DNA of 64,000 nt, from contig NZ_JTDK01000022.1 of assembly GCF_000802305.1 (NCBI RefSeq), forward strand, positions 1 to 64,000, given 5' to 3'. The notes under the pieces were generated by a model that saw nothing but the letters and a program-made list of their open reading frames with translations, did not search any database and was not told where the DNA came from. This DNA is from Microbacterium mangrovi. Lineage in GTDB: Bacteria > Actinomycetota > Actinomycetes > Actinomycetales > Microbacteriaceae. Positions within the stretch are counted from its first letter, which is position 1; each line of letters starts with the position of its first letter. Positions 28,032-37,549 of the stretch are shown here, one piece after another. The position numbers and the translations under genes are program-made.

Positions 28032-29375
28032 GTGGGAACCCATGACGCGGCTGCGGACATCGTCGTCCGCGGTGGATCCATCCACACGTTCGATGCGCAC
28101 GACACCGTGACCGACGCCCTGGCGCTGCGGGACGGCCGCATCGTGGCATCTGGCCGCGCCGCCGCCGCGCTCTCCGCGACGCGCGTGATCGAACTCGACG
28201 GACGCACCGTGCTTCCCGGCATCAACGACGCGCACCTGCACGCGGCGTGGCTCGGCGCCCGCTGGCCGCACCTCTTCTTCGGGGACGCCGGGCCCGGCCA
28301 CTCCCCCGAAGGGCGCCTCGTCGCGACCGAGGCGGACCGCCGCGCCGCCCTCACGCGCGCCTGGCGGCTGCTCGCGTCCCTCGGCATCACCAGCTACACC
28401 GAACCGGGCATCGGACCCGGCGAGGACGACGGCGAGACCGGATGCTTCGGCCAGGCGATGCTCGACACCTACGTGACCCTGCACCGCGCCGGCGCGCAGA
28501 CCGCCCGCGTCACGCTGCTGCGCCTGTTCGGGCACCTCGACGGCGAGGCCGAGCTCGAGGACGTGCGCCGTGGCGTGGCATCCCCCGTTCCTGCGACCGA
28601 CCCGTGCTGGCTGAACATTGCCGGGGTGAAGATCTTCGCCGACGGCATTCCGCCGATGCGCAGCGCATGGGTGCGCGAACCCTACCTCGACGGCACGACG
28701 GGCGCGCTGCTGACCCGCGGGAGCGACCCGGTCGAGGCGTTCCGCGGCATGATCGCCGCCGCGCTGGATGCCGGTTGCCAGATCGCCGTGCACGCCACCG
28801 GCGACCGGTCGATCGACGAGTTCGTCTCTGCGCTCGAATCGCACGGGCCCGCGGCATCCGGCATCCCGGGCGGGCACTACGTGGTGCACGCGGATCTGGT
28901 CGATGCCGAACTCCTGGCGCGCATGGCGCAGGCCGGCGTCGGGATCGCCGCTCAGCCGGTGATCGCCGATCACACCGGCGCGTGGATGGAGCCGGTGCTC
29001 GGCGCGTCGCGCACCGCCGCGGCGTGGCCCTTGCGGCGGATGATCGACACCGGCGTGCGGACGACGATCACCAGCGACGCCCCCATCGCGACGCCCGACT
29101 GGCGCGTCACGATCGACGCCGCGCTGAGGATGCTCGGCGAAGACACCCCGCAGGTGCGCCGCGACCTGCTGCACCGGGTCACCACGGTGCCGGCCGCGCA
29201 GGATGCCGCCGCGCAGTGGAAGGGGACGCTCACCCCCGGCATGGCCGCCGACCTCGTGGTGCTCGACGAGGATCCGACCCGCCCGGGCCGCCCGGTGGCC
29301 GGCATCGGCGTCGCCGGGACGGTCGTCGGCGGCCGCGTCGTGTTCGAGCGCGGCGAGACCCCCGAGTCCGAGTAG
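28032..29375 (+). CDS. YtcJ-like amidohydrolase (copy 1)
   Basis: A 447-aa metal-dependent hydrolase of the Amidohydro_3/YtcJ group. It has the NDAHLH metal motif after the small beta-domain, the IAGVKIFADG lysine strand, the HATGD and HADL histidines, and SDAPIATPDWR near the C-terminus. Members hydrolyse amide, formamide or cyclic amide bonds of small molecules. The GTG at 28032 has AAGGGAG upstream. It shares domain plan and motifs with the amidohydrolase at 53048. The TCTAC-N4-GTGGA site in its promoter ties it to the ABC importer and oxidoreductase genes. Confidence 0.85.
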   Translation: MGTHDAAADIVVRGGSIHTFDAHDTVTDALALRDGRIVASGRAAAALSATRVIELDGRTVLPGINDAHLHAAWLGARWPHLFFGDAGPGHSPEGRLVATEADRRAALTRAWRLLASLGITSYTEPGIGPGEDDGETGCFGQAMLDTYVTLHRAGAQTARVTLLRLFGHLDGEAELEDVRRGVASPVPATDPCWLNIAGVKIFADGIPPMRSAWVREPYLDGTTGALLTRGSDPVEAFRGMIAAALDAGCQIAVHATGDRSIDEFVSALESHGPAASGIPGGHYVVHADLVDAELLARMAQAGVGIAAQPVIADHTGAWMEPVLGASRTAAAWPLRRMIDTGVRTTITSDAPIATPDWRVTIDAALRMLGEDTPQVRRDLLHRVTTVPAAQDAAAQWKGTLTPGMAADLVVLDEDPTRPGRPVAGIGVAGTVVGGRVVFERGETPESE

Positions 29376-29440
29376 CCCCGGCGCATCCCGGCGCGTCCCG
29401 CCCCGTCGCGGGCTCTCCTCCGCCCCGCCCCGTCGTGGCT

Positions 29441-29484
29441 CCGCTGTCCTGGATTGCACGCCAGGACGCAATCCAGGACAGCGG
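29441..29484. terminator. 17-bp perfect palindrome between convergent genes
   Basis: CCGCTGTCCTGGATTGC (29441-29457) pairs perfectly with 29468-29484 around a 10-nt loop. It lies between the amidohydrolase (plus) and methyltransferase (minus) ends and suits a bidirectional terminator. Confidence 0.7.
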
Positions 29485-29546
29485 AACAGCAGGGTGCGCG
29501 GCCCGGGGAGGGGGAGGGCGAACCGCAAGCGGTCCGAGTGCGGCGG

Positions 29547-30527
29547 TCAGGCGGCGGTGGCGACGAGAACCCGGGGGCTGCCGGGGAGGGCGACCTTGTC
29601 GCGCACGGTCCAGCCGGTGTCGGCGAGCCAGCCGCGCACCTCCGACTCGGGGTAGACGACCGTGCCGTCGATCACGAGGTACTCCCCCGCGTGCAGGGCG
29701 TCGATCGCGCGCTGCTCGGCGTCGTCGTCGAGGAAGAAGTCCAGCAGCGTGAGCGTCGCGCCCGGGGCCGCGGCACCGCGCAGGTTCTTCAGGATGCCGA
29801 TGTTCTCGTCGGCGGTGAAGCGGTGGATGACGTGGTTCATGAACACCGCGTCGTACTCGCCCTCCGGCGCGGTCGTCGCCGTGTCGCCGGTCGTGACGCT
29901 CGCGCGGGCGGACAGGCCGGCGGCATCCACCGCGGCGGCGACGCCGTCCTCGAAGCCGGGGGCGTAGACGAAGGTCGTCGACAGGCCCGGATTCGCCTTC
30001 ATCGCCTCGATCGCGAACGCGGCCGACAGGCCGCCGAAGTCGAGGGCGCGCTGCGCGCCGGAGAGGTCGACGAGGCGTCCGAACTCCTGGCCGTGCAGCT
30101 CGTTGTAGGTCATCACCCCGGCCATGAAGGTGCCCCAGCGGGCGTCGTCCATCTGCAGGTCGCCGGGCTCGGTGGTGTCGACCGTGCGGCCGAATTGGAG
30201 CCAGTGCGGGTAGCTGATCTCGCTGAGGAACGTGAGGAACGGCGCCAGGTCGATGACGGATGCCCCGCCGGTGAGGTACGCCGCGGCATCCGGCTGCAGC
30301 GAGTACTCGCCGTCGGCGCGGGCGAGCAGGCCCTTCGCGGCCATGGCGTCGGCGAGGATGCGGGCCATGCGCGGGCTGACGCCGGTCTGCTCGGCCAGCT
30401 GCGGTGCGGTGCGCGGTCCGTCGGCCAGGGCTTCGAACAGGCCGATGCGACTGGATTCGAACAGCTGCTTGGCGGCCATGTAGCCGGTCGCGATGTCGAG
30501 GATGCGGGAGGCGTCGGGAGTGGTCAT
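29547..30527 (-). CDS. SAM-dependent methyltransferase, winged-helix type
   Basis: A 326-aa protein with the plan of small-molecule O-methyltransferases: an N-terminal dimerisation/winged-helix domain (TAPQLAEQTGVSPRMARILADAMAAKGLL, residues about 40-68) and a C-terminal Rossmann domain. The usual D-x-G-G-G-x-G cofactor loop reads ALDFGGLSAAF, so the glycine motif is degraded and SAM binding may be altered; some relatives have decarboxylase or isomerase roles instead. YDAVFMNHVIHRF matches the post-motif region. A TCTAC-N4-GTAGA dyad lies 14 nt upstream of its ATG. Confidence 0.8.
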   Translation of the reverse strand: MTTPDASRILDIATGYMAAKQLFESSRIGLFEALADGPRTAPQLAEQTGVSPRMARILADAMAAKGLLARADGEYSLQPDAAAYLTGGASVIDLAPFLTFLSEISYPHWLQFGRTVDTTEPGDLQMDDARWGTFMAGVMTYNELHGQEFGRLVDLSGAQRALDFGGLSAAFAIEAMKANPGLSTTFVYAPGFEDGVAAAVDAAGLSARASVTTGDTATTAPEGEYDAVFMNHVIHRFTADENIGILKNLRGAAAPGATLTLLDFFLDDDAEQRAIDALHAGEYLVIDGTVVYPESEVRGWLADTGWTVRDKVALPGSPRVLVATAA

Positions 30528-30540
30528 GGGAGGGATCCTT

Positions 30541-30554
30541 TCTACGGTTGTAGA
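30541..30554. promoter_or_regulatory. TCTAC-N4-GTAGA operator (site B)
   Basis: A perfect dyad TCTAC GGTT GTAGA, extended by flanking T and A, between positions -14 and -27 of the methyltransferase start codon, inside an AT-rich stretch where the promoter should lie. Confidence 0.65.
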
Positions 30555-30636
30555 AAATAAAAGGCCGGGATGTGGGCGGGTGTCCCTTCGTCTCGCTTCG
30601 CGCGCTCAGGGACCGGGGCGAGAGGGACCGGGGGTG

Positions 30637-31368
30637 TCAGCGGCCCTCGGAGATCAGGAACCCCCGGACAGCGGCGCGGAACTCGGGGGTGTGCAGGGCG
30701 CGCAGGTGATCGCCGGGGACTTCCCGGTACGCGGCTCCGGGGACGCCGGCGGCGAGCTCCGCGAGACCGGAGGTCAGGTCGTCGGCGTCGCCGCGCACGA
30801 ACAGCGTCGGCACCGACGGCACCCCCGCCTGCGGGTCGAACGGTTCGGCGGCGAGCCCCTCGATGAGGTTCAGCGCCCCGGCCGAGTCGACGCCGGGAAG
30901 CTGCACCATGGCGAGGATCATGCCGGTGACGGGATCCGCCGGTGCGCTGCCGCCGGCGAGCGCGCCCCGGGCGGCTGCGAGATCCATCAGCGCGAACGGC
31001 TCGAACGGGCTGAGCCCGGCCAGCACCGCCCGACGCACCCCCCCGCGGCCGGCGAGGTCCCAGGCCAGCCGCGCGCCCAGCGAGTAGGAGACGACGTCGA
31101 CCTCTCCCCCGGCGCCGGTGACGACATCCTGCAGCAGGTCGACCACGGCCGTCGTCGGCAGCGCCGCGGCGGGAGCCGAGGAGGCGCCGTGCGCGGGGAG
31201 GTCCACCACGATGCGCTCCCGCCCGGGAAGCACGTCCGCCCATTCGGCGTCGGGCCAGTCCACCCGGCCGCGCGAGGCGAGCCCGTGCACGAACAGCACC
31301 GGCGGGCCGGCGACCGGGCCGGAGGATGCGACCCGGTGCACGGAGAGGGGCGAGGTGAGGGCGGGCAT
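30637..31368 (-). CDS. Alpha/beta hydrolase (copy 1)
   Basis: A 243-aa alpha/beta hydrolase: VLFVHGLASRGRVDWPDAEW oxyanion region near residue 24, nucleophile S96 in S-Y-S-L-G, an acid in RGDADD and H221 in PGDHLR. A close paralog sits at 47866-48582, sharing a run of about 20 identical residues after the oxyanion loop. It is the last gene of the ABC importer operon, overlapping the TetR stop. ATG 31368 gives better ribosome-binding spacing than the overlapping ATG at 31377. Likely an esterase or lactonase; substrate unknown. Confidence 0.85.
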   Translation of the reverse strand: MPALTSPLSVHRVASSGPVAGPPVLFVHGLASRGRVDWPDAEWADVLPGRERIVVDLPAHGASSAPAAALPTTAVVDLLQDVVTGAGGEVDVVSYSLGARLAWDLAGRGGVRRAVLAGLSPFEPFALMDLAAARGALAGGSAPADPVTGMILAMVQLPGVDSAGALNLIEGLAAEPFDPQAGVPSVPTLFVRGDADDLTSGLAELAAGVPGAAYREVPGDHLRALHTPEFRAAVRGFLISEGR

Positions 31369-31373
31369 CCGGA

Positions 31374-31961
31374 TCATCCCTTCAGGCGGGCCAGGAACCC
31401 GTCCAGATACTGGTCGTAGTCGGCGATACGGTCGCCGTCCGGGTACATGAGGTTCACGACGGCCGACCCGATCACGGTGGAGATGTACTCGTTCGCGTAC
31501 GGCTCGTACGGCGCCTCGGCGGTGATCACGCCGGCTTCCTTCGCCTCCGCGAACCGCTCGACGCACTGCGCCCGCCAGGACGCCAGGTGCTTGCGGTAGA
31601 GGTCGGCGAGCTCGTCGCTGGACATCGCGTTCTCCCACAGGGCCAGGAGCACCCGGCCGGCCGCGATCTCCTCGCGGGTGTGCGGCAGCGGTGCGCGCAG
31701 GAACGCCCGCAGCTGCTCGTCGGCGCCGCCCGGCACCTCCGCGTTGACCGCCTCGCCGAGTTCCTCGAGGATGCTCGAGAACGTCGCGGCGACGATGGCG
31801 TCCTTGCCGTCGAAGTAGTGCTTGAGCGCGCCGTTCGCGAAGCCGGCCTCGGCGGCGATCGAGCGCATCGTGGCCGCCTCGAAGCCGCCCTTGAGGATGA
31901 TGCTCTTGGCGACCTCGATGATCTCGCGGCGCCGCTCGTCGTGGTCGATGACCTTCGGCAT
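31374..31961 (-). CDS. TetR-family regulator (TetR1)
   Basis: A 195-aa regulator with an N-terminal helix-turn-helix (GGFEAATMRSIAAEAGFANGALKHYFDGKDAI, about residues 25-57) and a ligand-binding C-terminal domain. It is embedded in the importer operon, after the ATPase and coupled to the hydrolase. An operon-encoded repressor would control its own promoter, so it is the first candidate to bind the two TCTAC-N4 dyads ahead of the operon. Its N-terminus (MPKVIDHDERR) is closely similar to that of TetR3 at 54866. Confidence 0.9.
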   Translation of the reverse strand: MPKVIDHDERRREIIEVAKSIILKGGFEAATMRSIAAEAGFANGALKHYFDGKDAIVAATFSSILEELGEAVNAEVPGGADEQLRAFLRAPLPHTREEIAAGRVLLALWENAMSSDELADLYRKHLASWRAQCVERFAEAKEAGVITAEAPYEPYANEYISTVIGSAVVNLMYPDGDRIADYDQYLDGFLARLKG

Positions 31962-31994
31962 CCCTGTCTCCTGTCTGGTGCTGCTCGGTGCGGG

Positions 31995-32843
31995 TCAGAA
32001 CCGCGTGCCGATGCGCGTCGTGGTCACATCTTCGCGGGTCTTCAGCCACGCCAGGCGCCGGGCGCGCTGGGCGACCGGGTCTGCGACCGGTGACGCGAGC
32101 CGGAGCCGCTCCGAGTAGGGATGCCCGGGATGCCGCGTCACCTGTTCGCCCTCGCCGGTCTCGACGAGTTCCCCGTGATACATCACCGCAACCCGGTGGC
32201 AGACCCGGCGCACCACGCCGAGGTCGTGCGAGACGAAAAGGTACGCCACCCCGGTGTCGCGCTGCAGCTCGATGAACAGGTCGAGGATCGTCGCCTGCGT
32301 GGTGAGGTCGAGGGCGCTCACCGGCTCGTCGCACACGATGAGCCGGGGCCGGCGCACCAGGGCCCGGGCGATCGCGACGCGCTGCCGCTGCCCGCCGGAG
32401 AACTCGCTCGCGTAGCGGTCCGCCCACGCCCGCGGCAGCTTGACCCTGTCGAGCATCTCGGCGACGCGCGCCTGCGCCTCGCGCCGTCCCGTTCCCGATG
32501 CGGTCAGCGGCTCGGTGAGGATGTCGCCGATCGTCATGTTCGGGTTGAGCGACCCGTATGGATCCTGGAAGACGACCTGGATGTCGGAGGCCAGCGCACG
32601 GCGGTCGGCGCCGCGGGCGTGGGTGATGTCGCGGCCGTCGAACGCGATCGTTCCGGAGGTCACCGGCGCGAGGCCGAGCACGGCCTTGCCGAGGGTGGAC
32701 TTGCCCGATCCGGACTCGCCGACCAGGCCGACGCATTCGCCCGGGGCGATCTGCAGGGAGACGCCCGCGAGGGCGCGGAACGCGGTGCGGCCGCGTCCGT
32801 AGTCGACGACGACGTCCTGCACATCCAGCAGCGGCTCGGTCAT
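31995..32843 (-). CDS. Oligopeptide-type ABC importer ATPase (DppF-like)
   Basis: A 282-aa ATPase with Walker [16 protein letters not shown], signature [15 protein letters not shown], Walker [13 protein letters not shown], and the C-terminal GHPYSERL region typical of OppF/DppF. It pairs with the ATPase half of the upstream fusion protein. GGAGGTGACCCG precedes ATG 32843, which overlaps the stop of the fusion gene. Substrates in the family range from peptides to nickel, glycosides and opines, so peptide import should not be assumed. Confidence 0.92.
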   Translation of the reverse strand: MTEPLLDVQDVVVDYGRGRTAFRALAGVSLQIAPGECVGLVGESGSGKSTLGKAVLGLAPVTSGTIAFDGRDITHARGADRRALASDIQVVFQDPYGSLNPNMTIGDILTEPLTASGTGRREAQARVAEMLDRVKLPRAWADRYASEFSGGQRQRVAIARALVRRPRLIVCDEPVSALDLTTQATILDLFIELQRDTGVAYLFVSHDLGVVRRVCHRVAVMYHGELVETGEGEQVTRHPGHPYSERLRLASPVADPVAQRARRLAWLKTREDVTTTRIGTRF

Positions 32844-34837
32844 CGGGTCACCTCCTGCGTGGCGGTCTGCCCTTCGACAGGCTCAGGGCGCGGGTCGGGA
32901 TCGTGCTCAGGGCGCGGGTCGGGCTCGCGCTCAGGGCGCGGGTCGGGATCGTGCTCAGGGCGCGGGTCGGGCTCGCGCTCAGGGCGCTCCGCACCGGCGC
33001 CGGCGGCCCACGCGGCATCCAGCTCGGCGCGGCCTGCGGCGTCGTCCAGCGAGGCGGCGATCAGTTCGCGCGTGTACGGGTCGGCGGGGTGGGCGAAGAG
33101 AGCGTGGACTTCGCCCTCCTCGATGATGGAGCCGTTCTGCATGACGATCACGCGATCGCAGATGTCGGCGACCACCCCGAAGTTGTGGGTCACGATCAGC
33201 AGCGCCATGCCGTCTTCGGCCTGCAGTTCGCGCAGCAGTTCGAGCACCTCGGCCTGCACGGTGACGTCGAGCGCGGTGGTGGGTTCGTCGGCGACCAGCA
33301 GCGACGGGCGTCCGGCGATCGCGCCGGCGATCAGCACGCGCTGCGCCATGCCCCCGGAGATCTGGTGCGGGTAGCTGCGCATCACGCGGGCGGGGTCGAG
33401 GATCCCGACGCGGGTCAGCATCTGCCGGGCGCGCTGCGTGGCGTCCGCGCGGCTCAGGCCGTGCACCTTGCGCAGCGGCTCGGTCAGCTGCCAGCCGATC
33501 GTGTACGACGGGTCGAGGTTCGACATCGGCTCCTGCGGGATGTACCCGATGTCCCGGCCGAGGAGGGCCTGGCGCCGTCGGGCGTCGAGTCCGGTGACGT
33601 CGCGTCCGCCGATCAAGACGGCGGAGGCATCCGCCCGCCCGCCCTCCGGCAGCAGCCCCAGGATCGAGAACACGGTCTGCGACTTGCCGGAGCCGGATTC
33701 GCCGACGATCCCGACGACCTCTCCGGGGGCGACGTCCAGCGACGTGCCGTGCACCACCTCGGTGTCGCCGTAGGAGACCCGCAGGTTCTCGACGCGCACC
33801 GCCGCGGTCTGCGGGTCCGAGCGCAGCACGCCCGTGCCGAACGCAGGATCGATGCGCCCGACGGCCGGTGTTTGCGCGGTGGATGCCGCGGCTGCACCTG
33901 ATCCGTCCTGCGTTCGGCCCGCGGACTTCTGCGCCCGGCGCTTGGCGCGGCGCACCGCGCGCGGCTCGGGGGCGCGAACCTGGATCAGCTCGGCGAGCGT
34001 GGAGCCCATCAGCGCGAGGACCGCGATCGACAGGCCGAGGGCCAACGACGGCCACAGCAGCAGGCGCGGGTTGGAGAGCATGTAGTGGAAGCCCTCGTTC
34101 ATCATCGCGCCCCAGCTGGGGGTGTTCGCGTCGCCGATGCCGAGGAACTGCAGGCCGGCCTGCATGCCCATCGCGATGCCGGCGGTGAGCGCGGTCTGGA
34201 TGGTGATGGGCGCGTAGGTCGAGCGGACCACGTGCCGGCTGAGGATGCGCCCGCTCGTCAGGCCCGAGACGCGGGCCGCGTCGATGTACAGCTCGTTGCG
34301 GACCGCCTGCGTGGTGGAGCGCGACATCCGGAAGTAGCCGGGCGCCATGAACACGCCGACGGTGGCCATCAGGATGACGAAGTCGGAGCGGGTGCCGGCG
34401 GCGACCACCAGCAGGATGATCATGCCCGGCACGGACTGCAGGGCGTCCGAGATCCAGGTGGTGATGCGGTCGAACGCGCCGCCGAAGTAGCCCGCCGCGA
34501 TGCCGGTCGGAACGCCGAGAACGATGGCGGTCACCACCGTGATCAGCGCGCCGACGAGGGTGGTCCGCGCGCCCCAGATGAGGCGGCTGAGGACGTCGCG
34601 GCCGGTGGCGTCGCCGCCGAGCGGGTGGGCGGCGCTGGGGCCGGCCTGCGCGATCGCCAGATCGACGTGGTTGGGGTCGTACGGCGCGAGCAGGGGGGCG
34701 AAGATCGCGACGAGCACGATGAGCAGGAAGATCGCGAACGGGATGACGCCCGCGGGGCGGCGCAGGAACCGGGCGAAGAGTCCGGCCCGGCGGGCGCGCG
34801 ACGGATCCAGCGCCCCGGTCAGCGTGGTGGCGCTCAT
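32840..34837 (-). CDS. Fused ABC importer permease-ATPase (DppC-DppD)
   Basis: A 665-aa fusion. Residues about 1-300 are a DppC-like permease ([28 protein letters not shown]), followed by a basic linker and a DppD-like ATPase from about residue 345 ([45 protein letters not shown]). The extreme C-terminus, about 45 residues of R-P-E-x-x-P-D-P repeats, is encoded by 24-bp tandem repeats seeded by the dispersed element at 32871. ATG 34837 overlaps the upstream permease stop (ATGA). Such fusions occur in other actinobacteria; the repeat tail looks recent and probably non-essential. Confidence 0.9.
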   Translation of the reverse strand: MSATTLTGALDPSRARRAGLFARFLRRPAGVIPFAIFLLIVLVAIFAPLLAPYDPNHVDLAIAQAGPSAAHPLGGDATGRDVLSRLIWGARTTLVGALITVVTAIVLGVPTGIAAGYFGGAFDRITTWISDALQSVPGMIILLVVAAGTRSDFVILMATVGVFMAPGYFRMSRSTTQAVRNELYIDAARVSGLTSGRILSRHVVRSTYAPITIQTALTAGIAMGMQAGLQFLGIGDANTPSWGAMMNEGFHYMLSNPRLLLWPSLALGLSIAVLALMGSTLAELIQVRAPEPRAVRRAKRRAQKSAGRTQDGSGAAAASTAQTPAVGRIDPAFGTGVLRSDPQTAAVRVENLRVSYGDTEVVHGTSLDVAPGEVVGIVGESGSGKSQTVFSILGLLPEGGRADASAVLIGGRDVTGLDARRRQALLGRDIGYIPQEPMSNLDPSYTIGWQLTEPLRKVHGLSRADATQRARQMLTRVGILDPARVMRSYPHQISGGMAQRVLIAGAIAGRPSLLVADEPTTALDVTVQAEVLELLRELQAEDGMALLIVTHNFGVVADICDRVIVMQNGSIIEEGEVHALFAHPADPYTRELIAASLDDAAGRAELDAAWAAGAGAERPEREPDPRPEHDPDPRPEREPDPRPEHDPDPRPEPVEGQTATQEVTR
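32871..32988 (+). repeat. 24-bp tandem repeats in the 3' end of the fusion gene
   Basis: CCTTCGACAGGCTCAGGGC (32871-32889) runs into units at 32881-32904, 32905-32928, 32929-32952, 32953-32976 and a partial at 32977. Units alternate GGGATCGT and GGGCTCGC endings, so the higher-order unit is 48 bp. They are translated in frame from the other strand as an 8-residue repeat. Confidence 0.9.
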
Positions 34838-35775
34838 TTGACACGCACCTTCGGGTTGAGGAAGCCCAGCACGAGGTCGAGCAGCAGGTTGACGATGACG
34901 ACGAAGACGACCGAGACGACCGTGATGCCCAGCAGCATCGGGATGTCTCCGTTCTGCGAGGACTGGTTGGTGAGCTGTCCGATGCCGGGCAGGTTGAAGA
35001 TCGATTCGACGACGACCGATCCCGACAGCAATCCGACGAACATCAGCGCGATCGTGGTGAGGGCGGCCGGCGCGGAGTTGCGCAGCAGGTGGGTCGTCAC
35101 GGCCCGCGAGCCGAGGCCGCGGCTGCGGAGGGTGCGCACGTAGTCCTGCCGGGATGCCGACAGCACCGCGTTGCGCAGCTGCTCGGCGACCGCGACGATG
35201 CCGCCGAGGGCGAGCGAGACCGCGGGGAGGGTGATCGAGGCGAGCCAGCCGGTGGCGGACTGCTCGAGCGGCACGTACCCGACGGCGGGGAACCACTTCA
35301 GGTCGATCGCGAACCAGGTGATGAGCACCAGGCTGACCCAGAAGCCGGGAAGGGCGAAGAGGACGACCGAGACGGCCTTGGTGACCCGGTCGAACCAGCC
35401 GCCGGGCCGAAGGCCGGCGATGAGGCCGAACGCGGTGCCGACGACCGCCATGATGAGGGTCGCGAAGGTGACCACCGACAGCGTGACGGGGACCTTGGTC
35501 GCCAGCTGCTCGGACACCGGCTGGAAGTTGCGCCACGACATCCCGAGGTCGCCGTGCAGAACCCCGGTGAACCAGGTCCGGAACTGCGTGACGATCGGCT
35601 CGTCGATGCCGATCTTCGCGGCCAGGGCCGCCTGCTGGGCGGGCGTGGCCGACGTGCCGAGCAGCGCGGCGGTGGGATCGCTGATGGCGAAGTGCGCGAG
35701 GAAGAACGTCGCGATCGAGACGACGAACAGCAGCACGAGGCCGGCGCCGACGCGCTTGAGCGTGAACAGCAGCAT
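34834..35775 (-). CDS. ABC importer permease (DppB-like)
   Basis: A 313-aa inner-membrane permease with the standard OppB/DppB start (MLLFTLKRVGAGLVLLFVVSI) and about six membrane helices. The EAA loop lies around LRNAVLSASRQDYVRTLRSRGL. It pairs with the permease half of the downstream fusion. An intercistronic hairpin separates it from the binding-protein gene, while it overlaps the next gene by 4 nt. Confidence 0.93.
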   Translation of the reverse strand: MLLFTLKRVGAGLVLLFVVSIATFFLAHFAISDPTAALLGTSATPAQQAALAAKIGIDEPIVTQFRTWFTGVLHGDLGMSWRNFQPVSEQLATKVPVTLSVVTFATLIMAVVGTAFGLIAGLRPGGWFDRVTKAVSVVLFALPGFWVSLVLITWFAIDLKWFPAVGYVPLEQSATGWLASITLPAVSLALGGIVAVAEQLRNAVLSASRQDYVRTLRSRGLGSRAVTTHLLRNSAPAALTTIALMFVGLLSGSVVVESIFNLPGIGQLTNQSSQNGDIPMLLGITVVSVVFVVIVNLLLDLVLGFLNPKVRVK

Positions 35776-35804
35776 GGCAACCTCTCGGGATTCGGGTGGG
35801 GGTC

Positions 35805-35841
35805 GGGGAGGATGCCGGCAACGGTGCCCGGCATCCTCCCC
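35805..35841 (-). terminator. Intercistronic hairpin after the binding-protein gene
   Basis: GGGGAGGATGCCGG and CCGGCATCCTCCCC form a perfect 14-bp stem with a 9-nt loop, 10 nt past the binding-protein stop. Such structures commonly raise binding-protein mRNA over the permease mRNA by partial termination or 3' protection. Confidence 0.7.
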
Positions 35842-35851
35842 GGGAAGGGGG

Positions 35852-37384
35852 TCAGCCCTGCGTGATGTAGCGCAGCGTCGGGAACATCATGCCGATGATC
35901 GGCTGCACCTTGATGCCCTGGGCGCTGTAGTACGTGTTGTCCGCCTGGTACCAGACCGACCACCACGCCTGCTTGGTGAGCTCGGTGTTGAGGTCCTTGA
36001 TGGCCTGCGTCTGCGCATCGCCGCTGGTGGTGTTCACCTTGTCGACGGCGGCCTTCACCGACGGGACCTTGGCGTAGTCGGGGTTCGGGTTGAACCACTG
36101 CGCACCGGACACGTTGCGGAACACGGTGGCGTTGGCGTTGCCGTCCAGCGCGAGGAACGCGATGAACATGGGGTACTTGCCGGCGTTGAGCTGATAGTCG
36201 GGCTGCTGCATGTTGTCCCACGTGACGGTGACGCCGATCGCCTTCAGCGACTGGGCGGCCACGGCCTGCCAGGCTTGGAAGACGGGCGACATCGGCATGT
36301 GCAGCGAGAAGCCGTTCGCGTAGCCGGCCTGGCTCATGAGCTCCTTGGCCTTGGCGACGTTGTACTTGTACATGTCGTTCAGTGCCGGGTCGTTGATGCC
36401 GGCGCCGTCGGGGAAGACCTGGTTGGTGGCGACGCCCGCGCCCGAGCCGACGGCCTTCAGGATGCCGGCACCGTCGAACGCGTAGTTCAGCGCCTGGCGC
36501 ACGCGCACGTCGCCGAGGGGCTTCAACTGCGCGCCGGTGTGGTCGTTGATCTCCAGGCCCGCCCAGCCCGAGACGCGGCTGGCGACGTTCCAGCTGTTCT
36601 GCTTGGCGGCATCCAGATTGGCGACGTCGCCGTACTGGACGTTGATCTGGCCGGAGAGCATCGCGTTCTGGCGGGCCGTGGCATCCATGATCGGGAAGAT
36701 CTCGACGCTCTTCCAGGGGTACTGCTTGGCGTCCCAGTAGCCCTTCACCTGGTCGAACTTGTAGTCCGAGCCGGCCGTGCTGCTCGACGACAGGGTGTAG
36801 GGGCCGGATCCGACCGGGCTCTTCGCGAGCGTGCCGGCGTCGATGGACTTGGGCGCCATGATGTACCCGCGGCCGAGGCCCATGAGGTACAGGATCGTGT
36901 CGTCGCGGGTGGAGAGGTCGACCTCGACGGTGTGGTCGTCCGTGGCCTTCACCGCCGTGACGTTTTTGTACGCCTCGCCGGAGCGGGCGCCCTTCTTCAG
37001 GTATTCGAGGCTCTTCACCACGGCGGCCGCGTCGAGCGTCTCGCCGTCGGAGAATTTGATGCCGGCGCGGAGGTCGAACGTGATGGTCTTGCCGTCGGCG
37101 GCGACCGTCCACTTCTGCGCGACGGCCGGCACCGGGTTGCCGTTCTTGTCGAGGGCGACGAGGGTGTCGTAGATCGCCGACAGGTACGGTCCGTCGAATC
37201 CGATGTCGGCGTTGGCGGGGTCCCACGACGTGACGTCGAGGAAGTTGCCGATCTTGAGGGTGTCGGGACCGGCGGATGCCGGGTCGCCGGATGCCGCCGT
37301 GTTGCCGCCGCCGGTGCATCCGGCCAGGGCCAGGCCGGTGATCGCCACCGCGGCGAGGGATGCCGCGAGGTGTGTCTTCTTCAT
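35852..37384 (-). CDS. ABC importer substrate-binding lipoprotein (SBP_bac_5)
   Basis: A 510-aa lipoprotein: signal peptide with lipobox LALAGC (C23), then an OppA/DppA-like family-5 binding domain (TFDLRAGIKFSDGETLDAAAV; VRQALNYAFD). It would capture the ligand outside the membrane for the importer encoded downstream. ATG 37384 sits after a promoter with two operator dyads. First gene of the operon binding protein-permease-fusion-ATPase-TetR1-hydrolase. Confidence 0.94.
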   Translation of the reverse strand: MKKTHLAASLAAVAITGLALAGCTGGGNTAASGDPASAGPDTLKIGNFLDVTSWDPANADIGFDGPYLSAIYDTLVALDKNGNPVPAVAQKWTVAADGKTITFDLRAGIKFSDGETLDAAAVVKSLEYLKKGARSGEAYKNVTAVKATDDHTVEVDLSTRDDTILYLMGLGRGYIMAPKSIDAGTLAKSPVGSGPYTLSSSSTAGSDYKFDQVKGYWDAKQYPWKSVEIFPIMDATARQNAMLSGQINVQYGDVANLDAAKQNSWNVASRVSGWAGLEINDHTGAQLKPLGDVRVRQALNYAFDGAGILKAVGSGAGVATNQVFPDGAGINDPALNDMYKYNVAKAKELMSQAGYANGFSLHMPMSPVFQAWQAVAAQSLKAIGVTVTWDNMQQPDYQLNAGKYPMFIAFLALDGNANATVFRNVSGAQWFNPNPDYAKVPSVKAAVDKVNTTSGDAQTQAIKDLNTELTKQAWWSVWYQADNTYYSAQGIKVQPIIGMMFPTLRYITQG

Positions 37385-37489
37385 TGAGTCCTTCTCTCGG
37401 GTGCGGGTAGGTGGAAGGAGGAGGAGCCGGTTGCCTGGTCCGCGAGATCATGCCGGATCGGGACGCCACTCCGCTGTGCCGTGCTGGTT

Positions 37490-37517
37490 AGTCTACATGT
37501 GTGGAAACTTCCGTCAA
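37490..37517 (-). promoter_or_regulatory. Promoter of the ABC importer operon
   Basis: Minus strand TTGACG (37517-37512), 16-nt spacer, TAGACT (37495-37490). The -10 overlaps an operator half-site, the arrangement expected for repression. Confidence 0.65.
37492..37505. promoter_or_regulatory. TCTAC-N4-GTGGA operator (site C1)
   Basis: TCTAC ATGT GTGGA, overlapping the -10 of the importer operon. Its partner C2 starts 44 bp away, about four helical turns, so both could be bound on one DNA face. Confidence 0.7.
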
Positions 37518-37535
37518 GACTTCGGCGGATTTTTT

Positions 37536-37549
37536 TCCACGAGTGTAGA
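37536..37549. promoter_or_regulatory. TCCAC-N4-GTAGA operator (site C2)
   Basis: TCCAC GAGT GTAGA, the inverted form of the C1 dyad, just upstream of the importer -35. The rest of 37550-37737 up to the lipoprotein gene contains only a good ribosome-binding site (CGGAGGATG) and no other recognised signal. Confidence 0.65.
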
